NCBI GenBank assembly: GCA_001683735.1
Contig: LUGG01000035.1
Location: forward strand, 1 to 64,000
Length of the DNA stretch: 64,000 nt
Reading direction: 5' to 3'
Source of the DNA: Grifola frondosa
Taxonomy: Eukaryota; Basidiomycota; Agaricomycetes; Polyporales; Grifolaceae
The notes beneath the pieces are model-generated. The model saw only the letters and a list, made by a program, of their open reading frames with translations, was not told the origin of the DNA and made no database searches. Below are positions 11,470-23,136 of the stretch, in pieces (the stretch's first letter is position 1; each line of letters starts with the position of its first letter). Both the position numbers and the translations under genes were made by a program.

Positions 11470-14400
11470 GCGTACAATGATCGACGGGAAAAGCGAGAGC
11501 CCACGAGTACACCCACATGGTGTACGGAGACAGACACGGGATCGCGTGAAGATGGTTAGGTCACTCACCTGGGAGGCATTTACCGTGTGCGTGCCGCGTT
11601 ACCACGGACAGCTCGAGGCAGCGTTCTAATCCAGTGACCGTGGTCGCACAGAGCATGGTGCACAGAGCTCAGGTGTGCTCGGATACAATCTCCAAGTCGA
11701 AATGTACGCGTCATACCGCGCCGTCGTCTGCCGACGACATCTGCGTTTCCGCGTGCGACCATTTTATTGAACATGGCGAGAATATCATCGCTATCATCAA
11801 GCCGCGCTGGATTGAGCTGCAAGTCTGGCCCGACGAGGTAAAAGTGGTCCTACGCGGGGGGGTCAACGGGGATCACACGAAGTAACAGTGCAGAATAAAC
11901 GCACGTTCAAACCGTCGCTTCCGTGAATGCATGTATGCCTGCTGACCAGTTGCTTATAAGACGCGAAACGCAGAGTTTGCCAAGATGCGGAAGAAGAAGG
12001 GGGCCAAGCGAGCCTCGACGGCGTATTGGAAAAAAGCATGCGCCCAAGCACCGACGAGTCCCGATTGCTGCGACTGTGTACCCACCATGATACACGGCGA
12101 GGCGACAAGTGACGATGCTGGGGACCAGTCAGTAGCCCCACATTTGCAGTTGTGCGGGTAAGGGTACGGGGCATGCTCCAGTGTTGGTTTGGTTTGATCA
12201 AGGTTTGGTTCAACCATTAAGGTTGGATGAGAGATCGATATGGCAGTGGGCGCTACGGGATATTTGTGTCGTTCGAATACTTCTTGGAAACCTGATTCCG
12301 GCGGAACCGTCCTAATGCGCAGAGCTTCTACGCATATATCACGAGAAGAGAGAGGACCTATATCAGCAAAGCCAGCATGCAGGCGCAGAAGAGCGGATGA
12401 GATACACGCTGTCACCGAAGGGGGAAGCAGAGGCGGTGAGCGAAGAGGACGGCGATGACAGATAGTGTAACGGAGAGCCAGGCAGACGCACTTGAAGATG
12501 TATTGGAGTGGTACATATGGCAAGGGAAGCCCATAGAAACACACGGAGGTCATCGAGGTGGAGCGCAGTGCATATTGAGTGGAGGAAGACGGGGTTGGTG
12601 ATAGGACCCCAGTGGCCAGTCGCCTGCAAGAAGTATTCGCGGTGGGCACGCCTGGTGATGACTAGCGACACGAGGACAGAGTGCTGAGCCAGTCGAAGGG
12701 GAGGAGATAGTAGAGTTTAGCGGCTGCAATCGTCCTACAGAAAGCCTTCTCGAAACACAGTTCGTCCGCCGCGCAAAGCCGTCGCGATTCACCCAGGTCG
12801 GAACGCGGTCAGACGTCTCTGTGGTCATTCTTGCGCACCGAGACACGCGAAACCGAGAGCCAACGAGTACACCCACCTAAGGTACCAACCACATATAGTA
12901 CGGCGGATAGAAACACATGTGCCTGACAGACGAGGCCTGGCAGGCGAGAAGCACACCGCGTTATCACGGACAGCTCGAGGCAGCGTTCTAATCGAGTAGA
13001 CGAGGACGGTGGTCGCACAGAATATGGCGCACAGAGCGATCGGTGCAGCTCACGGAGTTCAGGTGTTGCTCAGGCACAGTCTCTAGGTCGAAATGCACGC
13101 ATCATACCGCGCCGTCTTCCGCCGACGACATCTGCGATAAACGCACGGTCGACCCGTATCTTCTGTGAATACATGTACGCCTGCTGACCGGTTGTTTTTG
13201 AGACGGGAAACCCAGATTTCGCCAAAGCGCAGCCAGCCTGTACAGCGTATTGGATGCGCCCAAGCACGGATGAGTGCCGATTGGCCAGCACCTCCGCTGG
13301 CGATACGGATGGCGATGCGCATATAGACCTGGGTCGTAGACTTTGGTTGCGGCTGTGTACGCACATGATACACGGCGAAGCAGCAAGTGACGAAAGGCGG
13401 ACAAGTGACGATACTGGAGGCCGGACAGTAGCCCCAATTTGCCGTACAAATGAAGGTACGGAGCATGCTCAAGGTTTGGATTGAGCAAGGTTGGACGAGA
13501 GATCGATAGAGAAGTGGGCGCTACGGGATATATAAGTGTGTCGTTCGAATACTTCTCGGAAACCTAATTCGGCGGAGCCGTCCTAAAGTGCAGAGCTTCG
13601 ACGCATCTATCATTAGAAGGGAGAGGATCTATATTAGCCAAGACAGCATGAGTGGGCAGAAGAAAGGATGAGGTACACGCTGTCGTTGATGGGGGAAGGA
13701 GGGCAGCGAGCGAAGGAGGACGGCGATGACAGATAGCGTAAGGAAGAGCCAGCGAGACGCACCTGAAGATGTATTGGAGGGGCGGATATGGCGAGGGAAG
13801 CCCATAGAAAAAGACGGAGTGTCATCGAGGTGGAACGCAATGGATGCAATTGAGTGGAGGAAGACGGGGTTGGTCATAGAACTCTAGGCAATCGCCAGCA
13901 AGAAGTACTCGCAGTGGGCACGCCTGGTGAACCGGTGATGACTAGCGACACGAGGACAGAGACAGAGTGCTGAGCCAGTCGCAGGGGAGGAGATAGTAGA
14001 GGCCAGCGGCTGCAATCTTCCTGCAGAAAGCCTTCTCGAAATATGGTTCGTCCACCTCTGGTGCGCACAAGTCACCTCGGCGCAAAGTCGTCGCGATTGA
14101 CCCCGATCGGAACGCGGTCAGACGTCTCCGTAGTTATTCTCGCACACAGAGACACGCGAAACCGAGAGCCAACGAGTACACCCACCCTAAGATGCCACCC
14201 ACATATGCCTGGCAGACGAGGCGTGTGCGCAGATGAGGCCTGGCAGACGAGAAGCGCAGCGGAGAAGCACACCGCGTTATCACCCACACAACCCGATGGC
14301 AGCGTGAGAACAGCCTTCAGCATGAGAACACCTTCTGACCGAGAACACGAAGAAACAGAAGACGAGGATCTGATAGAAGCCTCGTCGCACAGGGCGTGGC

Positions 14401-14480
14401 CGCACAGGGCAGAGGACCGATGGGCAACGCACCGAGTCGAAATGCACGCGTCATACCGCGCCATCGTAGCCCATCGATGT
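11470..14480. repeat. Tandem array of about 1.3-1.4-kb units (two full, one partial)
   Basis: Three landmarks recur. GAGAGCC(C/A)ACGAGTACACC lies near 11497, 12858 and 14166. The word ACGGACAGCTCGAGGCAGCG lies near 11605 and 12967. GTGGGCGCTACGGGATAT lies near 12246 and 13515. Units 1 and 2 run about 11.48-12.84 kb and 12.84-14.15 kb; a truncated third unit ends near 14.48 kb. Units differ by substitutions and small indels. A TATA-like GATATATAAG occurs at about 13528 in unit 2. Open frames occur on both strands, but none is conserved in frame between units, so I do not call a gene. The array abuts the superoxide dismutase promoter. Confidence 0.75.
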
Positions 14481-14800
14481 CTGCCAACCGAGCCAACAGC
14501 CACAGCCAACCGACAGTCACCGACAGTAGCCATTCGACCACCACCGCACGCAGAAAGCCCTAACCCATCGCACAGGGTTATCGCAGAGTGCGCACTGCGA
14601 TCGTCAGTGACGGCAGCGCTGCAGGCGACATCGGGCGCCGGGACGGACAACCACGTTCGCACAGATAGACGCTCGATTACGTCATGATCACTCGATGGAG
14701 CTCGATAACATCATTATAAAGGCCATCTCCTCCTCCTCATCTCCCACTGCCTTTGCCTCCCACATCGCAACCACCACCGTTACCACCACCACTCGCCGCC
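14481..14800 (+). promoter_or_regulatory. Promoter and leader of the superoxide dismutase gene
   Basis: The sequence ATTATAAAGG at about 14713 resembles a TATA box roughly 85 bp before the ATG. It is followed by a pyrimidine-rich CTCCTCCTCATCTCCC stretch, typical of highly expressed fungal genes, and by CACCACC repeats. Placement is by inspection only. Confidence 0.4.
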
Positions 14801-15581
14801 ATGTCCAACACGCTCCCCGACCTCCCGTACCCCTACGACGCCCTCGAGCCCTTCATCTCCAAGCAGATCATGGAGCTCCACCACAAAAAGCACCACCAGA
14901 CCTATGTCAACGCCCTCAACGCCGCTGAGCAGGCCTATGCAAAGTCTTCCACTCCCAGGGAGCGCATCGCCCTCCAGTCCGCCCTCAAGTTCAACGGCGG
15001 TGGTACGTCCTCCTCCTTCCTCTGACCGCACCCCGAGCCCAACGCTCCCCGCGCAGGTCACATCAACCACTCCCTCTTCTGGAAGAACATGGCTCCCTCT
15101 GCCGCCGAGGGCAAGGGTAACGGCGGCGTCCTCCGTGACGGTCCCCTCAAGACCGCCATCGAGGAGTCCTTCGGCACCTTAGACGCCTTCAAGAAAGAGT
15201 TCAACACTACTACCGCCGGCATCCAGGGCTCTGGCTGGGGCTGGCTCGTACGTCCCCTTTCTCTTCCCCTGAACGCCCTTCTCTTCCCGCTCACCGTTCT
15301 GCGCGCAGGGCCTGAACCCGACCACCAAGCGTCTCGAGATCACCACCACCGCGAACCAGGACCCGCTCCTCACCCACGTCCCCATCATCGGTGTCGATAT
15401 CTGGGAGCATGCCTTCTACCTTCAGTACCTCAACGTCAAGGCAGACGTGAGTACTCCTTCCTTTTTCCCCCTCTCTCCTCTCCTGACGCGCCCCTAGTAC
15501 CTCAACGCCATCTGGAACGTCATCAACTTTGACGAGGCCGAGAAGCGCTACCTCGACGGCAAGGCTGGCTCCAGGCTCTGA
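14801..15581 (+). CDS. Manganese superoxide dismutase, no transit peptide
   Basis: Dismutes superoxide to oxygen and hydrogen peroxide. Four exons (14801-15002, 15057-15247, 15309-15446, 15498-15581) give 204 residues, close to the usual length for a mature Fe/Mn SOD. Metal ligands are visible: H27 (ELHHKKHH), H72 (GHINHSLFW), D161 and H165 (VDIWEHAFY). QGSGWGWL carries the glutamine that marks the Mn-type enzyme. The start fits CGCCGCCATG and begins directly at the mature N-terminus ([17 protein letters not shown]), so no mitochondrial presequence is encoded; a cytosolic or peroxisomal location is inferred. The C-terminus SRL resembles a type 1 peroxisomal signal (SKL-like). The frame is clean and C-ending codons dominate, suggesting strong expression. 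Confidence 0.95.
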
Positions 15582-17968
15582 ATGTGCTCCAAGCTCTGAG
15601 GACGCGTAGCGAATACTGAGACGAGAAGGAAGACAAAAAGATGCTGTACGAGTCACGAGAAGTATGTCTGCTGTGTACCAGTTGTACTGTGATCCATCTC
15701 GCGTTTGACACCCAAGAGAGAGCCCCCGCCCGCGTGTCTTATCGCAGATCATCTCCGTTGCGCAGTGGTACGTATGGCGTCGGCTTTGCAATACCTCCGC
15801 CTCTTTTTTCCATTCCTCACTTTTCTCCTCTTGCTCGATCTTAGCACCACTGCTCGCGTATTAATCATAGTAGCTGACTGCTGAGAGTTGAACGTTGAAC
15901 CGCAGTGGCGCGGTCCTTCGGAGCTCATCCAGTGAAAAGCTCCTTGCTGGATGACTCACGTAGGACCGGGCTCCTGACAGTTCGCGTAGCACGGCGCCAA
16001 CAGTACTGTCTCGTTCGCCTGTGGCGATATCGTGCGTCGTCGTGTGCAGTGGAGGCGGCACGCGTAATAGTGTCAGTGCACGAGGAGCAACACCTCCAGA
16101 TAAGATTCTTCAGCAGCGGTACGTACGCGCGCTGCTCGCGCAGAACACCATTTGCATGTCTGCCCCGAGGGGTGTATACCGATTGCCCACTTCTCTCTGT
16201 CAGAGTCGTGCGCGTGCGCGTGCCTGTTCGCTCTCATGCGCGCGCCGACCTCACTTAGGATGTCTGCCTGTCGCCGTGCTCGCGCGGGCATATCATATGT
16301 CTTCGTTCTCGATGCGCACGAGAGGTGCACCTATGAGCCCGTGTATGCTTGGAACCTCTCGCATACCCGTCCATCGCGCGCACCGCGATCTCACCCACCG
16401 CATCCTGTTCATCTCCCGGCCCCGCCTCGCCTCTTGCCCTTCTACTCCCAACAAACCCGGGTCGAGCTTGACAACGGGCCATGCGCTGCCCCGCGCGCAC
16501 CCGTTCTCGCGCTTCACGAGTCGGGAGGCGAACCGCGCGGGCATTCTGATGCACGCGCGATGCGATCGTCCGCTGATTCACGTTCTGTACATGGTGCGTC
16601 GACCTACCGACGGAGCCGTGCTGCTGTGCGCCCGGCGGACGTCTGCGTGTTTCGTCGATATCGGGGAGACGACTCCCCGTCGGCGTCTCGCGCGGTGCGG
16701 GATTTTTCGTACTCTGCAAAGATTAAGATCCATCGATCGGACTGCACGTTCACACCGTCCGCCGTGTCCGGCTCGAGGACTCGGGCCCTCGGGAGGTGCA
16801 CGCGACACGTTCCGCGTGTGTTGAGCCGGACGGACACGGGGATCTTCGCGCTCGCGATCGGGTCGCGCGTCGGGATGTTTGCAGCGGGCGTGCTCTTGAC
16901 GACAGGTACACCGGTGTCGCTGGAAACGACTATTGTTTTGTGCGGGACGGTGCCTCTCCTGATAACGTGTGCAGGATTTCCGGTGGTGGCGCCTCCCCGG
17001 AGGGCTCGGTGCGGTGGGAATGATCATCTGCGCTGATGTATCTATCCATCGCTATTCCGCCAGGTGAGCAAGGGCTCCCGCAACTTCTTAGTGACCGCGG
17101 TCTCCGCAAACATGCGCAAGTCAAACGCCTTGCATAGATACCGGGGCTCGGTCAACGCAGCGAGCCAGCCTCCGTTCACTACTAGAAGTCATCGGAGCAT
17201 TTGAAGGCGCTGGTTCCCGAATCACAAAGACGATGCGTTCTACATGGTGACCGCACGTCCCCGTCTGAGCCCGGTGAACTCGCTCACGACGCATGCGATG
17301 TACGTCTCGAGCACTATCATGCCAGCGCCGCCCCCGCTCTCTACTCCATTCGCTAGCCCCAGCAGTGCTACGTACCTCCATCCCGCGCTCTCGCCCGGTT
17401 CCCGTGCTGCGCCTCGGGCCTGTTGTCGCGCTCGCGACCATCATCAGCGACTCGCGCATCCAGTTCTGCAGACGTGGATACACAATCGCAGGCTCACCTC
17501 GCCCGCGCAGGGCGGACCAACTCGACGGGCCCGTGCCGCTCGCGCGCGTCGTCCTTCCCCGCGCCCTCTCCCCGCTGCTGCAGGCGTGTCCGTGTTCCGC
17601 GCGCACGCGCGGGCCGACGGGGACGTCGACGCACGGCGTCGGCGGCGGGCTGCCTGAGGTGTTCTTTGACGCGGGGGCGCTCGCCGCGGTGCGGTGGTGC
17701 AATTATGGGGGTGTGTGGTCCACATATGTCGCTAAGCGAGATAATCACACAAAACTGTGGTGGGATATCTGGCGGGGGCAATCAGCTCCCTCGCGCAACG
17801 ACGGGGTATTCATGAATTGGGGGATCACAGATCTATCTCGTAGATAGAACATCGGCAACATTGATCATGGAGACACGACCACATTTCGCAACAACAGAAT
17901 AGCGAAGAATAATTGGATAAAGGTGCTGACGTCAATTGGGTCATACAGTGTCATCACGGGGTATCGTA
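15582..17968. other. GC-rich block with long open frames on both strands, no gene assigned
   Basis: From about 15900 to 17700 the DNA is GC-rich, and frames of 150-294 codons run on both strands. The plus-strand frame ending at 17036 contains two hydrophobic stretches (GIFALAIGSRVGMFAAGVLL and VLCGTVPLLITCAGFPVV) preceded by basic residues, which could be the end of a membrane-protein gene. Further on, VSKGSRNFLVTAVSANMRK (from about 17064) looks protein-like but ends soon after. The pieces do not join into one model and I recognise no family. A decayed membrane-protein gene is the most I can suggest. Confidence 0.3.
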
Positions 17969-19965
17969 CTAGAAATTTCTGAGGCCTGTAACATACACCA
18001 ACATCAAAATCATAAGTGGAGGGTGCACAATTACTGACTGACCGCACTCGTTCCATTGACTGAGCCGTTCGTACCCACGACCTCCTGGAGGACCTCTAAG
18101 TCGGTCTAAGCGAAGCGTGAGATGCGGCTGTATAGCGTACTCTGGTCGACGAACCTGTGGATCCGCAGTGCTAAGCTCAGATTTGTTGGAAAACGATATC
18201 GTGGGGTATCGCAGAGTCCGGGTCTCGTTATACTTGGCGCGAATGTGCTGGCGCGCGTTCAGGCTGAAATACATCGTGGTGAGTTTGTGAGTTTGTGTGA
18301 TGGAGGACAACCGTACCTGCCGAGGAAGGCGTTGGCATACACTGCGTCCAGTGACTCGTCAATCTGAGAACACGTTTAGAAGCGGTGTGCGCTGACACAC
18401 ATTTGTACTGCATCTCCGTTAATGCCATGAAGAGCAGGTTGTCCTCGACCCCGTACTAGAACAGTGCAGAATCAGTATTCTGCAACAGATTGAAAAGGCA
18501 ATCCGCTGTACCGTGATGGCAATAGTGAGAGAAAAGATGCTGTAGAGCCGATTTCAGTTTATCACATGCAGCAAGACGCACGCACGCACCTGGTAAGAGC
18601 ACCGGTGTTTACAATGTACATGGTGAGGAATGATGCAACGCCATCAGAACTATGGGACACGTCGGTTCACGAAGAGGTACAAGATGTTAGCCAATAGTAC
18701 ACACCTCTTCCAATCTCCTTGTCGACCCCTCCTCAGGTAATAGATAAGGATGCCGGCCACAGCCACATCTATGAGGGTAGAGCTCCCCTGTCCAATAACG
18801 ACCGCCACCTGTCAAATTTCCGGCATTTGTTACGTATTTTACGCAAATACAACTGAAGCACAATTACCAAAGGACCCGTTTGCGCCTTTAACGCAACCCA
18901 GTTAGGATATATATAACTATTCACGAACGATAGTCACAAACTGAGCAGCAGGAGTATTCTGAAATGAACATACCTATACGACGACGTAGCTGCGAAAAAT
19001 ATGTAAGATACATGGTCACTGTGGCGATATGACATACCTATTGCGGTCGCTGGGAAGATTCAGCACACGAGTATCACGTTAAAAAAGAAAAGTAGCTCAC
19101 CGAATCGACACATAACAAGAAACACCTCGGGACGAGTTCAGTGTCGACTACATATAGATCAATATCATTTACTCACAAGAGGTGCGGTAAGACCTTTCGA
19201 ACCATTGCTCACTAGGCAGATAATTCAGCGGAAGGAAAGGATTTTGCTGTGGATTTTTCACTTACGCGTCCAAACACGTTTGACGTAGAAACTAGCATAA
19301 ATAAATACGAGTCGTATACGCCACGAATCACATAGAACCGCACCAGAGAACGAAGAACTGAATGAACGTCTGGGGGAAAAATCGTTAGATGTGTACGAAC
19401 AGAGTAATTGAGATGGCTCACTCCAAGATAGATCGTAATCTTGAGAAGTACCATCAGAAAAATTATTCTGGGAACTCGGCAAGACAGCGTACCCCTCCAG
19501 TCCTGTCATCCATGGTCAGCAGATGAAAAAAAGATATTTAGTATTTTTACTCACCAGTAAATTCCACCTAAAAACACAAAATCACCGAAATGGCGGGCGG
19601 CGTACATATACAGAAAGTTGATACAAAAACCTGTTTGCAGGGTCTCCATAACCCTGTATGAAAGTTATATTAGAGACACTAATGTGGATTTGAACGAATA
19701 CCAGATAGCAATGACCTGCGATTTTAAGTTATAAGCAACGAAGGAAGCTGTGAGGTATCGAATCATGCCTGACCATCATTTTTAGGGAAAGTCGGTCCTC
19801 TCGGTACGTTTGCACATACATGAACGTCTGCACGGTTGTGACGCCATAGAGTCTACAGCACAGTCAGTGACGATGAATCACGCGAGCAGAATGAGAAAAC
19901 ACCAACACGCAAGACATGCATACACCCACAAGCAGATAACCGAGAATGTCGTCAGCGACAGACAT
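17969..19965 (-). CDS. DUF6534-family multi-pass membrane protein
   Basis: Read on the minus strand, the start MSVADDILGYLLVGVCM splices (donor GTTGGT) to LYGVTTVQTFMYVQTYREDR, the classical opening of this basidiomycete family. Then come VMETLQTGFCINFLYMYAAR with HFGD, TFIQFFVLWCGS, FYVKRVW, IDVAVAGILIYYLRRGR, FLTMYIVNTGALT and the C-terminal DUF6534 signature VYANAFLGSLNARQHIR, followed by a polar tail ending at 17969. At least ten short introns with usable GT-AG sites separate these pieces. Seven helices and a cytoplasmic tail are expected for the family; its function is unknown. I see no definite disabling change, but not every exon junction could be fixed by eye, especially around 18830-19260. 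Confidence 0.75.
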
Positions 19966-21573
19966 GGCAGACTAGATATGGCGGCGAAAAGTACGAAGGG
20001 ATACGATGGCGAACTATATGCAGTGCGGTGATTCTAGAAATGGCCATGAGTGTAAATCCCGAATACAAGTAATTGTTCGAATCTCATACCAGGAAATATA
20101 ATATAGCGTGGTGATGAATCTTTCAAGACGAACTACGTCGGCTACGAGCGTGCTTTTGTGCTCCTTGTTGTATCTGGTATACACATCTCATGTAAGCATC
20201 TGTTCTTTCTAGAAAATGATCAAATATTCAACATACGACAGTACACAGTCAGCGCTGGAAAGCGCCGAGTCTCTCTCATTCTCAACGAAGCACCTGGAAA
20301 ACGATAGTCCATAATCTGATCTACTACACCATCACACGAAGCTAAAGCCTTCGAGGTTAAGAGCCGTGAAATGTGGTGGGAAAAAATTGAAGCCTTCATG
20401 GACCTGGCGCATATCGAAAGAAAAAGGTAAGTTGGCATTGAATATTGAATGCCGATGTCGTTGGCTCGTGTTTCATAACGACTCACCTTTTCCTAGGACA
20501 ACAAGATCAGTTTAGGGTGTTCAAGGATCGCACGGTCCGCATGGTTCGGCATGAATCCCATTCATACCCATCGCCTACCACAGGAGCGCGCATTCGAATT
20601 CTTTCCCAGTGATCTTGACCAACCTTGCATCTTTGCAGTTGTCTTAGTATTAACGCAGTGATCTTTCTAGCCAATGGTCTTGATATGACTGGAGTCGTCA
20701 CGGTCACGGTCTTGTTCGATCTTGATGGTGGTCTTGCTATAAATTGAGCTCAATACGCTGAACATGGGAATGGATGATGGCCTATGCTCACTCGCTGCTG
20801 AACAATGTCGACGACTCGGAAAGCGGAAGAGGAAAAACCCAACTCCGAGTCTGGGATAACACCGAAGACATCACGTGGTGTGCTGTTGATCTTCATCGAT
20901 TTCTATCTTGGTTCTGAGCCTGAGGCCTGACTAGTGACTGTTGACTCGTTCCACGGCGCGTGTATACAACTCACATCCACTCTCCTCCACTTCAAAGCGT
21001 ACCCTCTCAGAGCTCCACGTATTGAAATAGTTCGCGTGTCTTTGATGTCGGAACGTCGAGTCCGAGTCAGGAATGAAGTATTTCCTTTGAAATCGATGAG
21101 CCTACCATTGGGTACCGGTATGGTTACGTTTCGATCCGTGCTGTTGTCTTACATAGAACATAACGCCGATCAAAGTCCGAATGGTCATATGTTATCAATT
21201 CCTACCAAGGCGCAAGTGGTGAGCCCGACAGAAGTCAAGCGGTAGAAATACCTGAGCTGTAGGGAGGTACTTGCAGGAGTCACATCAAGTCGAGGAGTAA
21301 GGTGCACTTGGGAATCCTTTCTCATCCGTTGACGTAACAGAGCCTGATCCTTACGACTTTGGGAGCTGGTCTCAGGTGTGTCTCAGTTTATCGCCTCGTC
21401 AGTTCCACCAACAATGACCAGCTTTAGATGGCGGCTTGCCATTGGACTCGGATGACTCGGAAGTGCTTTTACGAAAGGTCTTCGAAATCGCTGGTTTCGT
21501 GATCTTCGTGACGTACCCGTATGTATAAGTATGACGGTCTGTGCAGATGCGCTGGTGTGGACTTCAAGGTCTG
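19966..21573. other. Intergenic, no gene recognised
   Basis: This is the shared upstream region of the minus-strand DUF6534 gene and the plus-strand methyltransferase gene. Short frames carry no family signal. The segment 20690-20760 repeats GGTCTTG words. Confidence 0.45.
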
Positions 21574-22411
21574 ATGTCTGCCCCACCTATTTTCAAAGCC
21601 CCGATGCTGCTCTTCGCCGCATACTGTCTTTACAAAGTATGATCAGAAAACCTCAATTTAGAAGTGTCGTGCTGATACATCACATACAGTCGGGAAAATC
21701 GCCTCGGCCCCCTCCGAAGGATGTCGAGGTGGCCAAATTCGACCAAGTCGAGAAGAGACTGAGCAAGCGGCTTTTTATGCTCGGAGCTCCAATCATGCGG
21801 GTAATGTATTCGACGGACCATCTATCTGACAGCAGCTCATTATATGAACTTCAAACATATAGCCGTTGACAGTTGCAATCTTTGCAGCAGAAGCTGTCGT
21901 CATAGTCGCCGAAAACTACGCATATCACCCGCACTCTCAGTATATCCTCCATGTCCTCCGCGGCCCATCACATTCCAATGTCCGAGTATCTGTACCCTTC
22001 CTCCTAGGATGTTTCCTTCTCGCGGCAGGCACCTACGTTCGGGCGATATGTTACAAATGCCTAGGCCGCTTCTTCACCTTCGAGCTGGCAGTCCACAATG
22101 ATCACAAGCTCGTTACCACTGGCCCATACTCGGTCGTGCGCCACCCGGCGTACAGCGGCGTTGTCGCTGTGATGGCTGGCGTTCTGCTAGTTCAGCTGGG
22201 TCCCGGATCGTGGGCAGACTGCATGGGAGTTTGGCACAGCATTCCAGGCACCATCTGTGGGATTGTGTGGTCGGCGATTTGGAGTGTTTTTGCCATTGCA
22301 ATTCTGTTGAGGACGGGCGCGGAGGACAAAGTACTGAGGCACGAATTCGGGAAGGAGTGGGACGAGTGGGCTAAGAAGACGCCGTATAAATTGCTTCCTG
22401 GCGTCTTCTGA
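21574..22411 (+). CDS. Isoprenylcysteine carboxyl methyltransferase-like membrane enzyme
   Basis: Three exons (21574-21636, 21690-21800, 21863-22411) give 240 residues. Family role: methylate the carboxyl group of a C-terminal farnesyl- or geranylgeranyl-cysteine on proteins such as Ras, Rho or fungal pheromones, using S-adenosylmethionine at the ER membrane. The ICMT/PEMT-type core is clear: hydrophobic helices AIFAAEAVVIVAE and FLLGCFLLAAGTYVRA, then the cofactor-binding motif TTGPYSVVRHPAYSGVV, two further helices and the C-terminal LRHEFGKEWDEWAKKTPYKL. The N-terminus MSAPPIFKAPMLLFAAY forms a first helix. In basidiomycetes this enzyme family has many paralogs, so this may be an ICMT-like paralog rather than the sole Ste14 orthologue. 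The frame is clean. Confidence 0.88.
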
Positions 22412-23136
22412 GCAAGATGCTTCAGGAGACCTTTATATCGGATGTACACCATATTGTATCATCATGCTTGTATTGCGAGTGGCCTACGTTATTCCATCCG
22501 CGTGAAGTCGAAGGTGTAGAAGAGGGAGGTCAGTGGGGACGGATATCTCATGGTGTCTTGGAAGATGCCATCTTTTCGGCGGCGAACACGTAGAAAGCGC
22601 TCGGAGAAGCTGTGACGAGACTTGGAGATCTGATATTGATAGCGTATACATAGCACCCAAAAGAAGAGCATATGTTGGGCTTCGGTAAGTTACGGTTACT
22701 CAGGTACTCCAGGGCTATCGACTAAATTTACTATCCAGGGAACTGTCGGTTACATCGCGATCGCGACTTGACCTCGATCTATCACACGACGAACAGACAT
22801 GTAATACTCTCACTTTCTTCCCGCCTCCGAGTGACTTCGAATCGGTCGTAACCAATGCCCGTCTTGTTGGGCCAGCCTCAGTCGCTAGTCGCAGATGCAG
22901 TGGATGTATGTTCATCAGACAACCCGTGGTGTTCTCCATCTCAGATAGACTTCGATGCATCCGCGACTCCCGTGGAGGGCTCAGTTTACTATGGTGTACT
23001 TCTCATCATCTAGCTAGTCGCCACGGAGCGTGCGTTGTATGCTGAGATCGCTGCGTATAAATGGGACTGCAGAGGCGGCCCACTCACCATAGTCATCGTC
23101 CCTTCCCTCTCCTCACACACATTCGCACCCCTCGCT
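22412..23136. other. Intergenic, no gene recognised
   Basis: This stretch is the 3' flank of the methyltransferase gene and the 5' flank of the third membrane-protein copy. TATAAATGGG at about 23055, some 80 bp before the downstream ATG, is a possible TATA box. Confidence 0.4.

Noticed and set aside
14558..14567. CCCTAACCC telomere-like word
   Set aside because: A single occurrence without tandem repetition; consistent with chance.
16021..17036. Open frames of up to 294 codons on the plus strand
   Set aside because: In GC-rich DNA stop codons are rare on both strands; the residue pattern (Arg/Ala/Pro/Ser-rich) is typical of non-coding GC-rich sequence except for short pieces.
20074..20082. 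GTTCGAATC, resembling a tRNA T-loop
   Set aside because: No acceptor stem or A-box at the right spacing upstream.
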